The notes below the pieces were generated by a model. The model did no database searches and was not told where the DNA came from. It was given only the letters and a program-made list of their open reading frames with translations. From Petasospora fabianii (Eukaryota; Ascomycota; Saccharomycetes; Phaffomycetales; Wickerhamomycetaceae), in NCBI GenBank assembly GCA_022641835.1, contig CP048720.1, forward strand, positions 496,001 to 560,000: a stretch of DNA of 64,000 nucleotides, written 5' to 3'. Made by a program: the position numbers and the translations under genes. Position 1 is the stretch's first letter; each line of letters opens with the position of its first letter. Positions 20,679-32,890 of this stretch are shown here, piece by piece.

Positions 20679-22532
20679 ATGAGACTTCCGTCTGTGGCAA
20701 GCACACTCATCATATGGGTGCTGCTTCAGCTTCAGTTTGGTTCTGCTGCAACTACTACGACTTCTTCCGCTTCCACTGCCGTTCCAACCAAGGTCACGGG
20801 TATTCAAACCGTCACTACTGGCCTTGCTACTACCGTTATCGACAATGAGCTTTGCTCTTTCGGTACCTCCATTGGTTCCATGAACGGTAAGGAATTCTAT
20901 GCCGCCTACTCCATTGAAGCACAGACAACCTCCTATAATTTCTTGTTCATCCCAGTCTACTACCGTCAATTCACATTGACTTGGTACTTCAATTTTGCTT
21001 CCCCTGTTAATGCTACTGACTTCAAAGTGTACCAAGCTGGTTTGGACATCAAAAATATTGCAGGTGTTGTTAACTTGAAGGAGGGCTCTTTCATCGTCTC
21101 CTACCAAGTTGAGTTCCCGTTGCTGACCTATATCCCTTCCATCTTAAGTTACTGTAACCTTGAATATGTTACATTCAGATGGACTATTGACAAAGAGTAT
21201 TACGTTTTCTACACTGGTAACCTTGGTTCGGGTATTACTGAGATTATCAGCACTATCATTTGCACTGGTCTAAGTTTGTTCAACTGTCCCGCTCATTACC
21301 AGGGATTGGACTTCCACTGTTTGAACCTCCAGGGTTATACTGGTGATTGTACATCCACGGCAACTCTTGTGCCAAGCACCCAGCCAGTGAGTTCTTCGGC
21401 GACTTCCTCCAGCGCTATCTCCTCCTCTTCCTCTTCCAGTGTTGCTTCTACTTCCAAGGTCACATCTTCAAGTACCACAACTTTGTCCAGCCCAGTCGCA
21501 TCCTCCAGTTCGACATCCTCCAGAAGCTCAGCCAGCTCCTCGAGCTCCATATCTTTGTCCAGATCGGTAACTTCAACCTCCTCCGCGAGTGTCTCGAGTT
21601 CCGGGGGCGCCGGTGCAACTTCCGGGGGTATCGCGTCTTCGTCCGTGGTTACAGGTTCAAGTTCTGTTGTTTCCTCTGTTTCCTCTGTTTCTTCTATTTC
21701 CTCTTCCTCCACCGTTTCGAGCGCTTTCTCTTCCAATGCTACTGGATCATCTGCTGCTGGCTCCTCGAGTGCCGCTGGCCCCAGCTCAAGTGCCTCGTCA
21801 ACTGCTTCAAGCTCCGACGTGACCTCCTCAAACGCTTCATCTGTGTCCTCCGCTGGCTCGTCTGCTGCTACTGGATCCAGCTCTGATGCCACGTCTGCTG
21901 TGTCGTCCGCCGTGCCTGAAACCTCTTCCTCAGTAGGCTCCTCCGCTACTGAGATCAACACATCCTCCTCCTCTTTCGCTGAGTCTTCCGCTGAGGCTTC
22001 CTCTTCCGATGCTGCTTCCTCTGAGGCTTCCTCTTCTGAGGGTCCATCTTCTGAGGGTCCGTCTTCTGAGTCTTCCGCTGAGGCTTCCTCTTCTGAAGGT
22101 CCATCCTCTGAGGCTTCTTCTTCTGCTGAGGCTTCCTCTTTTGAGGGTCAATCTTCTGAGTCTTCCGCTGAGGCTTCCTCTTCTGAGGCTCCATCTGCTG
22201 AGGCTTCTTCTTCTGAGTCTGCTTCCTCTTCTGAGGGTCCATCTTCTGGGGCCACCTCTCCTGCCGAGTCTGCTTTAACTGCTATTTCTTCCACTGGTGT
22301 ATCATCATCTGAATCCATCCCAGGAGAGTATAACACCGTTCCAGATGAGTACACCACCACTGTCGTTGGCTCTGACGGCTCCACTCAGACTGAGGTCATT
22401 TCCTTCTACCCAACCACCGACTCCAACGGTGAGTTTGCCACTGGTACTACTACTTTGAGCGACACTTCGTTCTTGGCTCCTGGTAGCACTACTGTTTCCA
22501 ATGGAGTGCACCACCACTGTCGTTGGCTCTGA
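20679..22532 (+). CDS. Adhesin 2, N-terminal open part (617 aa)
   Basis: Paralogue of adhesin 1. The signal peptide (MRLPSVAST to about residue 24) is followed by the six-Cys domain, with cysteines in LCSFG, SYCNLEY, IICTG, FNCPAH, FHCLN and GDCTS. The domain is very close to the first copy in adhesin 1 (shared YYRQFTLTWYFNFASPV). A Ser-rich stalk with SEGPSS and SSAEASS words (to about 22260) precedes the first [15 protein letters not shown] unit at 22337. It lacks the SPWIEGYL domain and the second six-Cys copy. The frame is lost after the first repeat, inside the array, so the last residues (about 605-617) are probably not real. Confidence 0.8.
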   Translation: MRLPSVASTLIIWVLLQLQFGSAATTTTSSASTAVPTKVTGIQTVTTGLATTVIDNELCSFGTSIGSMNGKEFYAAYSIEAQTTSYNFLFIPVYYRQFTLTWYFNFASPVNATDFKVYQAGLDIKNIAGVVNLKEGSFIVSYQVEFPLLTYIPSILSYCNLEYVTFRWTIDKEYYVFYTGNLGSGITEIISTIICTGLSLFNCPAHYQGLDFHCLNLQGYTGDCTSTATLVPSTQPVSSSATSSSAISSSSSSSVASTSKVTSSSTTTLSSPVASSSSTSSRSSASSSSSISLSRSVTSTSSASVSSSGGAGATSGGIASSSVVTGSSSVVSSVSSVSSISSSSTVSSAFSSNATGSSAAGSSSAAGPSSSASSTASSSDVTSSNASSVSSAGSSAATGSSSDATSAVSSAVPETSSSVGSSATEINTSSSSFAESSAEASSSDAASSEASSSEGPSSEGPSSESSAEASSSEGPSSEASSSAEASSFEGQSSESSAEASSSEAPSAEASSSESASSSEGPSSGATSPAESALTAISSTGVSSSESIPGEYNTVPDEYTTTVVGSDGSTQTEVISFYPTTDSNGEFATGTTTLSDTSFLAPGSTTVSNGVHHHCRWL

Positions 22533-25500
22533 CGGATCCACTCAGACTGAGTCATTTCGTTCTACCAACCACCAGACTCCACGGTGAGTTTGCCACTGGT
22601 ACTACTACTTTGAGTGAGACTATTCTTTGGCTGCTGGTAAAGCACTTCTGTTTCCAGATGAGTACCACCCTGTCGTTAGCTCTGACGGATCCACTCAGAC
22701 TGGGGTCATTTCCTTCTACCCAACCACTCAACCGGTGAGTTTGCATGGTACTACCATTTTGAAGATTGAGACTTTTCCAGATGGAACATTTTCACTGTTG
22801 TTAGCTCTGACGGCTCCACTCAGACTGAGGTCATTTCGTTCTCCCCAACCACCGACTCCAACGGTGAGTTTGCCACTGTTTTCTCCACGGTGAGAACTGT
22901 TCCAGATGAGTACCACCACTGTCGTTGGCTCTGACGGATCCACTCAGACCGAGGTCATTTTCGTTCTCCCACCACCGACTCAGCAGTGAGTTTGCCACCG
23001 GTAATACCACTTTGATTGGGACTATTTCCAGATGAGTACACCACCACTGTCGTTGGCTCTGACGGATCCACTCAGACTGAGGTCATTTCCTTCTACCCAA
23101 CCACCGACTCCAACGGTGAGTTTGCCACTGGTACTACTACTTTGAGTGAGACTACTTCTTTGGCTGCTGGTAGCACTACTGTTCCAGATGAGTACACCAC
23201 CACTGTCGTTGGCTCTGACGGATCCACTCAGACTGAGGTCATTTCCTTCTACCCAACCACCGACTCCAACGGTGAGTTTGCCACTGGTACTACCACTTTG
23301 ATTGAGACTGTTCCAGATGAGTACACCACCACTGTTGTTGGCTCTGACGGCTCCACTCAGACTGAGGTCATTTCTTCTACCCAACCACCTGCTCAACGGT
23401 GGGTTTGCCTGGTACTACTACTTTGAGTGAGATCACTTCTTTTGGCTGCTGTAGCACTTCTATTCCGGATGGAAGTACACCACTGTCGTTGGCTCTGACG
23501 GATCCACTCAGACTGAGGTCATTTTCCTTCTCCACCGACTCAACGGTGAGTTTTGCCCACTGGTACTACTACTTGAGTGGAACTACTTTGGCTTCAGCAC
23601 TACTGTTTCCAGATGAGGACACCACCACTGTCGTTGGCTCTGACGGTCCCACTCAGACTAGGATCATTTCTGTTTCACCACAACCACCGGCTCCAACTGG
23701 TGAGTTTGCCACTGGCTACCACTTTGATTGAGACTGTTCCAGATGAGTACACCACCACTGTCGTTGGCTCTGACGGCTCCACTCAGACTGAGGTCATTTC
23801 GTTCTACCCAACCACCGACTCCAACGGTGAGTTTGCCACTGGTACTACTACTTTGAGCGACACTTCGTCCTTGGCTCCTGGTAGCACTACTGTTCCAGAT
23901 GAGTACACCACCACTGTTGTTGGCTCTGACGGCTCCACTCAGACTGAGGTCATTTCCTTCTACCCAACCACCGACTCCAACGGTGAGTTTGCCACTGGTA
24001 CTACTACTTTGAGCGACACTTTGTCCTTGGCTCCTGGTAGCACTACTGTTCCGAATGGATACACCACCACTGTTGTTGGCTCCTGACGGCTCCTCAGACT
24101 GAGGTCATTCGTTCTGCAATCACCGACCAACGGTGAGTTTGCCACTGGTACTACTACTTTGAAGGACACTTCGTCCTTGGCTCCTGGTAGCACTACTGTT
24201 CCAGATGAGTACACCACCACTGTCGTTGGCTCTGACGGATCCACTCAGACTGAGGTCGACGTTCTCACCCATCCACCAACTCCAACTTGGTGAGTTTGCC
24301 ACCTGGTACTTTCCTACTTTGATTGGGACTATTCCAGATGGTACCCACCACTGTCGTTGGCTCTGGCGACCACCAGACTGAGGTCATTTCCTTCTGCCAA
24401 CCACCAGACTCCAACGGTAGGTTTGCCACTGGTACTACTACTTTGAGCGACACTTCGTCCTTGGCTCCTGGTAGCACTACTGTTCCAGATGAGTACACCA
24501 CCACTGTTGTTGGCTCTGACGGCTCCACTCAGACTGAGGTCATTTCCTTCTACCCAACCACCGACTCCAACGGTGAGTTTGCCACTGGTACTACTACTTT
24601 GAGTGAGACTACTTCTTTGGCTGCTGGTAGCACTACTGTTCCAGATGAGTACACCACCACTGTCGTTGGCTCTGACGGATCCACTCAGACTGAGGTCATT
24701 TCGTTCACCCATCCACCCTCCCAGCGGTGAGTTTGCCACTGGTACTGACACTGTGGAGACTGTTTCCAGATAGGTACACCACCACTGTCGTTGGCTCTGA
24801 TGGCTCCACTCAGGCTGGGGTCATTTCCTTCTACCCAACCACCGACTCAACGGTAGGTTTGCCACTTGTACCTACTTTGAGCGACATATTACTTCAGCTC
24901 TGAAGTAGCCACTACTGTTCCAGATGAGTACACCACCACTGTCGTTGGCTCTGACGGATCCACTCAGACTGAGGTCACCTTCTTACCCAGCCACCGACTC
25001 CAACGGTGAGTTTGCCACCGTACTACCACTTTGATTAGACTGTTCCATCTGAGTACACACCACCTGTCGTTGGCTCTGACGGATCCCTCAGACTGAAGGT
25101 CTGTTTCGTTCTACCGAGACCACCGCTCAACGGTGAGTTGCCACTGGTACTACCACTTTGATTGAGACTGTTCCAGATGAGTACACCACCACTGTCGTTG
25201 GCTCACAGTGGCTCCCTCCAGACTGAGGTCATTTCCTTCTACCCAACCAGACCTCAACGGTGAGTTTGCCACTGGTACTACTACTTTGACAGCTTCGTCC
25301 TTGGCTCTAGTGCTTTACTGTTCCAGATTAGGTATACCACCACTGTCGTTGGCTCTGACGGATCCTCGAATGAGTCATTTCTTCTAACCCAACCAGGCTC
25401 CAACGGTGAGTTTGCCACTGGTACTACTACTTTGGTGAGACTTCTTTGGCTGCTGGTAGCACTACTGTTTCAGATGAGTACCACCACTGTTGTTGGCTCT

Positions 25501-28500
25501 GACGGCTCCCTCAGACTGAGGTCATTTCCTTCACCCAACCGCAAACCAACGGAGTTTGCCACTGTACTACTTACTTTGGTGGACTCATTTGGCTGCTGGC
25601 AGTCCTACTGTTCCAGATGAGTACCACCACTGTCGTTAGCTCTGACAGGTCCTCAGACCGAGAGTCATTCTGGTTCTCCCAACCACAGACTCCAACGGTG
25701 AGGTTTGCCCCTGGTACTACCACTTTGATTGGAACTGTTCCGAATGAGTACACCACCACTGTCGTTGGCTCTCACGGCTCCTCAGACTGAGGTCATTTCC
25801 CTACCCAACCACCGACTCCAACAGTTGAGTTTGCCACTGGTACTACTACTTTGAGCGACAGCTCTTGGCTCCTGGTAGCACTATCTCCAGATAGGTACCA
25901 CCACTGTTGTTGGCTCTGACGGCTCCCTCAGACTGAGGTCGTTTCCTTCTGCAACCACAGACTCCAACGGGTAGGTTGCCATAATGTACTACACTTGGGT
26001 GGGACCTACGCTTTGGCTGCTGGTGGCACTACTGTTCCCGGATGAGTACACCACCACTGTCGTTGGCTCTGCGGATCCCTCAGACTGAGGCATTTCGTTC
26101 TACCCATCCACCGACTCAACGGTGAGTTTGCCCGCGTACCACGGCTTTGATTGAGACTGTTCCAGATGAGTACACCTACTGTCGTTGGCTCTGACGGATC
26201 CACTCAGACGAAGGTCATTTTCGTTCTCACCAACCACCACTCAACGGTGAGTTTGCCACTAGTACTAGCACTTTGGTGAAGATGGGCTTCAGATGATACA
26301 CCACCCACTGTGTTGGCTCTGATGGCTCCCCAGACTGAGAGTCATTCTTCTACCCAACCACACGACTCCAACAGTGAGTTTGCCACTGGTACTACTACTT
26401 TGGGCGACACTTTAGTGCCGCTCTAAAGTGCACTACTATTCCAGATGAGCATACCACCACTGTCGTTAGGCTCTGACGGATCCCTCAGACTGAGTCATTT
26501 CCTTCACCCAACCACCGACTCCAACGGTGAGTTTGCCACTGGTACTACTACTTTGATTGAGACTGTTCCATCTAGTACACCACCACTGTCGTTGGCTCTG
26601 GGCAGATCCACTCAGACTGAGGTCATTTCGTTCTACCCAACCACCGGCTCAAGCGGTGAGTTTGCCACTAATTCCCACTTTGATTGAGACTGTTCCAGAT
26701 GAGTACACCACCACTGTCGTTGGCTCTGATGGCTCCACTCAGACTGAGGTCATTTCCTTCTACCCAACCACCGACTCCAACGGTGAGTTTGCCACTGGTA
26801 CTACTACTTTGAGCGACACTTCGTCCTTGGCTCCTGGTAGCACTACTGTTCCAGATGAGTACACCACCACTGTCGTTGGCTCTGACGGATCCACTCAGAC
26901 TGAGGTCATTTCCTTCTACCCAACCACCGACTCCAACGGTGAGTTTGCCACTGGTACTACTACTTTGAGTGAGACTACTTCTTTGGCTGCTGGTAGCACT
27001 ACTGTTCCAGATGAGTACACCACCACTGTCGTTGGCTCTGACGGATCCACTCAGACTGAGGTTGTTTCCTACCCAACCACCGGCTCAACGGTGAGTTTGC
27101 CACTAGTATCACTACAGGTGAGACTACTTCTTTGGCTGCTGGTAGCACTACTGTTCCAGATGAGTACACCACCACTGTCGTTGGCTCTGACGGATCCACT
27201 CAGACTGAGGTCATTTCCTTCTACCCAACCACCGACTCCAACGGTGAGTTTGCCACTGGTACTACCACTTTGATTGAGACTGTTCCATCTGAGTACACCA
27301 CCACTGTCGTTGGCTCTGACGGATCCACTCAGACTGAGGTCATTTCGTTCTACCCAACCACCGACTCCAACGGTGAGTTTGCCACTGGTACTACCACTTT
27401 GATTGAGACTGTTCCAGATGAGTACACCACCACTGTCGTTGGCTCTGATGGCTCCACTCAGACTGAGGTCATTTCCTTCTACCCAACCACCGACTCCAAC
27501 GGTGAGTTTGCCACTGGTACTACTACTTTGAGCGACACTTCGTCCTTGGCTCCTGGTAGCACTACTGTTCCAGATGAGTACACCACCACTGTTGTTGGCT
27601 CTGACGGCTCCACTCAGACTGAGGTCATTTCCTTCTACCCAACCACCGACTCCAACGGTGAGTTTGCCACTGGTACTACTTGAGCGACACTTCGTCCTTG
27701 GCTCCTGGTAGCACTACATTCCAGATAAGTACACCACCACTATGTTGGTCCATCTGGCGGCTCCCTCAGACTGAGGTCATTTCGTTCCTGCCCAATCACC
27801 GACTCAACGGTACGAGGTTGCCACTGGTACTACTACTTTGAAGGACACTTCGTCCTTGGCCCTGTAGCACTACTGTTCCAGATGAGTACACCACTGTCGT
27901 TGGCTCCTGATGGATCCACTCAGACTGAGTCATTTCCTTCTACCCAACCACCGATCTCCAACGGTGAGTTATTACTGGTACTACTACTTTGAGCACTTCG
28001 TCCTGGCTCCTGGTGGCACTACTGTTCCAGATGAGTACCACCACCACTGTTGTTGGCTCTGACAGCTCCTCAGACTGGAGGTCATTTCCTTCCTACCCAA
28101 CCACCGACTCCAACGGTGAGTTTGCCACTGGTACTACTACTTTGAGTGAGACTACTTCTTTGGCTGCAGCACTACTGTTCCAGATGAGTACACCACCACT
28201 GTCGTTGGCTCATGGGATTCCCTCAGACCGAGGTATTTCGTTCTCCCCAACCACCGACCCACCGGAGTTTGCCACTGGTACTACCTTCACTTTGGTGAGA
28301 CTGTTCCAGATGAGTACACCACCACTGTCGTTGCTCTGACGGCTCCCTCAGACTGAGGTCATTCCTTCTACCCAACCACGACTCAACGGTGAGTTTGCCA
28401 CTGGTACTACTTGCGGAGGCGACACTTCGTCCCTTGGCTCCTGGTGGCACTACTTGTTCCAGATGAGTACACCACCACTGTTGTTGGCTCTGACGGCTCC

Positions 28501-31210
28501 ACTCAGACTGAGGTCATTTTCTGCCCAACCGCCGACTCCAACGGTGGGTTTGCCAACTGGTACTACTACTTTGAGTGAGACTACTTCTTTGGCTGCTGGT
28601 AGCACTACTGTTCCAGATGAGTACACCACCACTGTCGTTGGCTCTGACGGATCCACTCAGACTGAGGTCATTTCGTTCTACCCATCCACCGACTCCAACG
28701 GTGAGTTTGCCACTGGTACTACGACTTTGATTGAGACTGTTCCAGATGAGTACACCACCACTGTCGTTGGCTCTGACGGATCCACTCAGACTGAGGTCAT
28801 TTCTTCTACCCAACCACCGACTCCAACGGTGAGTTTGCCACTGGTACTACCACTTTGATTGAGACTGTTTCATCTGGTACCACCACGTCGTTGGCTCGGC
28901 GGATCCCCTCAGGCTAGGTCATTTCGATTCTCCCAACCACACCTCAACGGTGAGTTTGCCACTGGTACCCACTTTGATTGAGACTGTTCCAGATGATACA
29001 CCACCACTGTCGTTGGCTCTGGCAGCTCCTCAGACTGAGGTCATTTCGTTCTACCCAATCACCGGCTCAACGGTGAGTTTCCACTGGTACTACTAACTTT
29101 GAGCACCCTTCGTCCTTGCTCTCATGCACTACTATTCCAGATGAGTCACCACCTGCTGTCGTTAGTCTGGCGGATCCACTCAGACTGAGGTCATTTCCTT
29201 CTGCCAACCACCGACTCCAACAATGGTGGAGTTTGCCACTGGTACTACTACTTTGCAGGTGAGACTACTTCTTTGGCTGCTGGTGCACTTCTGTTCCAGA
29301 TGGTACACCACTGTCGTTAGCTCTGACGGATCCACCTCAGACTGAGGTCTGTTCTCACTACCACCGGCTCAACAGTGAGTTTGCCACTGGTACTACCACT
29401 TTGATTGAGACTGTCCATCTGGCCACCACTGTCGTTGTCTGACGGGATCCACTCAGACTGAGTCATTTCGTTCTGTACCCAACCACCGGCTCAACGGTAG
29501 GTTTGCCACTGGCTACCACTTTGGTCAGGACTGTTCCAGATGAGTACACCACCACTGTCGTTATCTGATGGCTCCACTCAGACTGAGGTCATTTCCTTCT
29601 ACCAACCACCGGCTCAACGGTGAGTTTGCCACTGGTACTACTTTGAGCGACACTTCGTCCTTGGCTCCTGGTAGCACTACTGTTCCAGATAGATACACCT
29701 GTTGTTGTTGGCTCTGACGGCTCCACTCAGACTGAGGTCATTTCCTTCTACCCAACCACCGACTCAGCAGTGAGTTGCCACTGGTACTACTACTTTGAGA
29801 GCACTTCGTCGTGGCTCCTGGTACACTAGTTCCAGATAGGTACACCACCACTGTTGTTGGCTCTGACGAGCTCCCTCAGACTGAGGGTCATTTCGTTCTA
29901 CTCCAATCACCGACTCAGCGGTGAGTTTGCCACTGGTACTACCACTTTGATTGAGACTGTTCCATCTGAGTACACCACCACTGTCGTTGGCTCTGACGGA
30001 TCCACTCAGACTGAGGTCATTTCCTTCTACCCAACCACCGACTCCAACGGTGAGTTTGCCACTGGTACTACTACTTTGAGTGAGACTACTTCTTTGGCTG
30101 CTGGTAGCACTACTGTTCCAGATGAGTACACCACCACTGTCGTTGGCTCTGACGGATCCACTCAGACCGAGGTCATTTCGTTCTCCCCAACCACCGACTC
30201 CAACGGTGAGTTTGCCACTGGTACTACCACTTTGATTGAGACTGTTCCAGATGAGTACACCACCACTGTTGTTGGCTCTGACGGCTCCACTCAGACCAGG
30301 AGTCATTTCCTTCTACCAACCACCGACTCAACGGTGAGTTGCCACTGTACTACTACTTTGAGCGACACTTCGTCCTTGGCTCCTGGTAGCACTACTGTTC
30401 CAGATGAGTACACCACCACTGTCGTTGGCTCTGACGGATCCACTCAGACTGAGGTCATTTCCTTCTACCCAACCACCGACTCCAACGGTGAGTTTGCCAC
30501 TGGTACTACCTTTGAGCGACACTTCGTCTATGGCTCCTGGTAGCACTACTGTTCCAGATGAGTACCCTACACTGTTGTTGGCTCTGACGGCTCACTCAGA
30601 CTGAGGTCATTTCACCCAACCACCGACTCCAACAGTGGGTTTGCATACAGTGTGCCCCTTGAGCACACTTCGTCCTTGGCTCCTGGTAGCACTACTGTTC
30701 CAGATGAGTACACCACCACTGTCGTTGGCTCTGACGGATCCACTCAGACTGAGGTCATTTCCTTCTACCCAACCACCGACTCCAACGGTGAGTTTGCCAC
30801 TGGTACTACTACTTTGAGCGACACTTCGTCCTTGGCTCCTGGTAGCACTACTGTTCCAGATGAGTACACCACCACTGTTGTTGGCTCTGATGATCACCTC
30901 AGACTGAGAGTCATTTCCTTCTGCCAACCACCGACTCCAACGGTGGGTTGCCACTGGTACTACTACTTTGAGCGACTTATTTCGTCCTTGTCCTAGTATT
31001 TCTGTTCAGATAGGTGTACACCACCACTGTTGTTGGCTCTGACGGCTCCACTCAGACTGAGGTCATTTCGTTCTACCCATCCACCGACTCCAACGGTGAG
31101 TTTGCCACTGGTACTACGACTTTGATTGAGACTGTTCCAGATGAGTACACCACCACTGTCGTTGGCTCTGACGGATCCACTCAGACTGAGATCATCTCCG
31201 GCTACCCAAG
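22337..31210 (+). repeat. VPDEY repeat array of adhesin 2, about 60 units
   Basis: Two unit lengths are interleaved. A 43-residue unit (129 bp) ends TTTLIET. A 52-residue unit (156 bp) ends in LSETTSLAAGSTT or LSDTSSLAPGSTT. All begin [15 protein letters not shown] (rarely VPSEY). Clean islands lie near 23016-23390, 23720-24060, 24420-24700, 26690-27680, 28560-28860, 29930-30300, 30360-30510, 30660-30890 and from 31014. The copies between carry small deletions, often at the same places in the unit. The copy number is my estimate from length divided by period. Confidence 0.85.
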
Positions 31211-32222
31211 CACCGACTCGAATGGTGATATTTCGGCAACCACTTCCGTTGGTGGCCCAGTATCGACTGTGGTGACGGTAACTTCTTGCTTGCAGGATGC
31301 TTGTTCTGAGACGGATGTTACAACGGGTTTGACCACTATCGCTGAAACGGTGTCTGGTGTTCAAACTGTGTTTACTACGTACTGTCCACTCACCTCTGAT
31401 ATAACGGTATCTACGGTCACTTTATCCGAGGCTGTCTCTACTACCGTTGTCACTGTTACGTCCTGCTCAGATTCTGTCTGTGTGGAGTCCACTGTGACGA
31501 GAGTTGTTACCATCGTTACAGGTACTTCTTCGGGTACTCTTACGACTTACACTACCGACAGCCCATTAACATCTGAAGTTGGGGCTACTGAAACTGCTGC
31601 CACTGTTGAGACTGGTGTTGAGACTATTGCTACTTCTGCTGGTGGTCAGGATACTGGCGTTTCTGAGACGTTTGCTGCTGAGACTGTTACTACTGGATCT
31701 GTTGAGACTGTTACTGCTGAGACTGGTGCTACTGAGTCTGATACTATCAAGACTTTCTCATCTGAGACTGATGTTACTCAGACTGCTGCTGAGACCGCCT
31801 CCGCTGTTGTCACTGTTGTTACCACTGACGAGGCAGGTTCTACCAGCGTTATCGTGTCTGCTGTTGAGGGCTCAACTGTTGCTACATCGGTTGCTTCCTC
31901 TGGCGAGTCTACATCGACTGATGTGATTTCTGCTCACACCAGCAAGGGTGAAAAGGGCGAGTCTTACACATCTTCAAGACTTGCGGCAGGTGCTACCTTG
32001 AGTACTGCAACGACCTCCACTAAATCAGGATTTGGCTCTGAAACCACATCCACTGGTTCAGCATCTGCCACCACTTTGGCAACAGCTGCTGGTTCTGAAG
32101 GATCCGCTTCAAGCTCCGTTGCTACTTCTTCCACCGCTTCTGTGTACGAGGGTTCTGCCTCTACTTTAACGAGTGGATACTTATTCACCTTTATCTCCTT
32201 TATTATGGTGTTTGTTTTCTGA
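31014..32222 (+). CDS. Adhesin 2, C-terminal part with GPI signal
   Basis: The 3' end of the gene starting at 20679. It has two final repeats, then a Cys module (TSCLQDACSE with FTTYCPLT) and a second, partly decayed module (TSCSDSVCVE, with YTTYCP changed to YTTDSP, so one cysteine is lost). A Thr/Glu/Ser-rich stretch follows, then [14 protein letters not shown] and a hydrophobic end (ISFIMVFVF) consistent with GPI-anchor attachment. No signal peptide or promoter precedes it, so it is not a separate gene. Confidence 0.7.
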   Translation: MYTTTVVGSDGSTQTEVISFYPSTDSNGEFATGTTTLIETVPDEYTTTVVGSDGSTQTEIISGYPSTDSNGDISATTSVGGPVSTVVTVTSCLQDACSETDVTTGLTTIAETVSGVQTVFTTYCPLTSDITVSTVTLSEAVSTTVVTVTSCSDSVCVESTVTRVVTIVTGTSSGTLTTYTTDSPLTSEVGATETAATVETGVETIATSAGGQDTGVSETFAAETVTTGSVETVTAETGATESDTIKTFSSETDVTQTAAETASAVVTVVTTDEAGSTSVIVSAVEGSTVATSVASSGESTSTDVISAHTSKGEKGESYTSSRLAAGATLSTATTSTKSGFGSETTSTGSASATTLATAAGSEGSASSSVATSSTASVYEGSASTLTSGYLFTFISFIMVFVF

Positions 32223-32890
32223 AAATCCTTTGATACCTTCTTTATTACGGCTTTTTTCACTGTTTGTTTTGATTTCTTGGTTTGTATGGACGTACTACTC
32301 TGACTTCAAGGGTTTTGGTGTTGTCCAATGTTTCTATTCTACTCTTGTTTAGCATGCTCCACTCGGTTCCTTCCTTGACTCGGTATTGCTAACTGCTGAT
32401 AATAGATCGTGTATATTACGTCTGATTTGAATACGTTTAGTTAAATTTCTGATCATGTAGAGCCACTTGACCTGCACCTACCAGTAGTATCTTACACTAA
32501 GCGGGCTATGTATATAGGAATGTGGCACTGACTGAATAGTCGGTATCTCACCTAGTTGAGTGTACGGAATTAGCTGAGTTGTTCTTGTTTCAAGTTTACG
32601 GCGAGATATAACGGTATTGCGATCAGCGTTAAAAGAACGAATCAATTGCAGCAGACAGACTACAAGTTAATGATCGTATGCCTAAAGCTCCCTATTTGAT
32701 GTCTTTGCAACAATTACATGTTTTTTTCAAATATTTCAATTTTAGGTGAGTATTTATATGGCTAAACTGGGGAACAAAAAATTTATATACACTTTTGATT
32801 TGTTGATAAACCCCATTAAAATTTTTTTTATAAAATCTAAATCTGGTTTGAATCAATAAAATAATTAGTTAAAAAGAGTTTATATTATGA
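32223..32890. other. Convergent spacer; AT-rich edge of adhesin region
   Basis: 3' flanks of adhesin 2 (+) and the first transporter (-). From about 32700 to 32890 the sequence is strongly AT-rich, with runs such as AAAATTTTTTTTATAAAA, which could serve as the 3'-processing region of the transporter and possibly as a replication origin. No gene was recognised. Confidence 0.45.

Larger units (their letters stand above)
20679..32222 (+). other. Adhesin 2 locus, giant GPI-anchored cell-wall protein
   Basis: Whole-gene interpretation. An intact 5' part (20679-22532) and an intact 3' part (31014-32222) lie in the same phase on either side of about 8.5 kb of VPDEY repeats. Those repeats alternate between perfect in-frame islands and copies with small deletions. 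If the breaks are sequence errors the protein would approach 3,850 residues. It has one six-Cys domain, against two in adhesin 1, and a far longer repeat shaft. Confidence 0.65.

Noticed and set aside
22337-31210. CRISPR-like direct repeats
   Set aside because: The units are contiguous 129- and 156-bp protein-coding tandem repeats with no unique spacers, in a eukaryotic genome.
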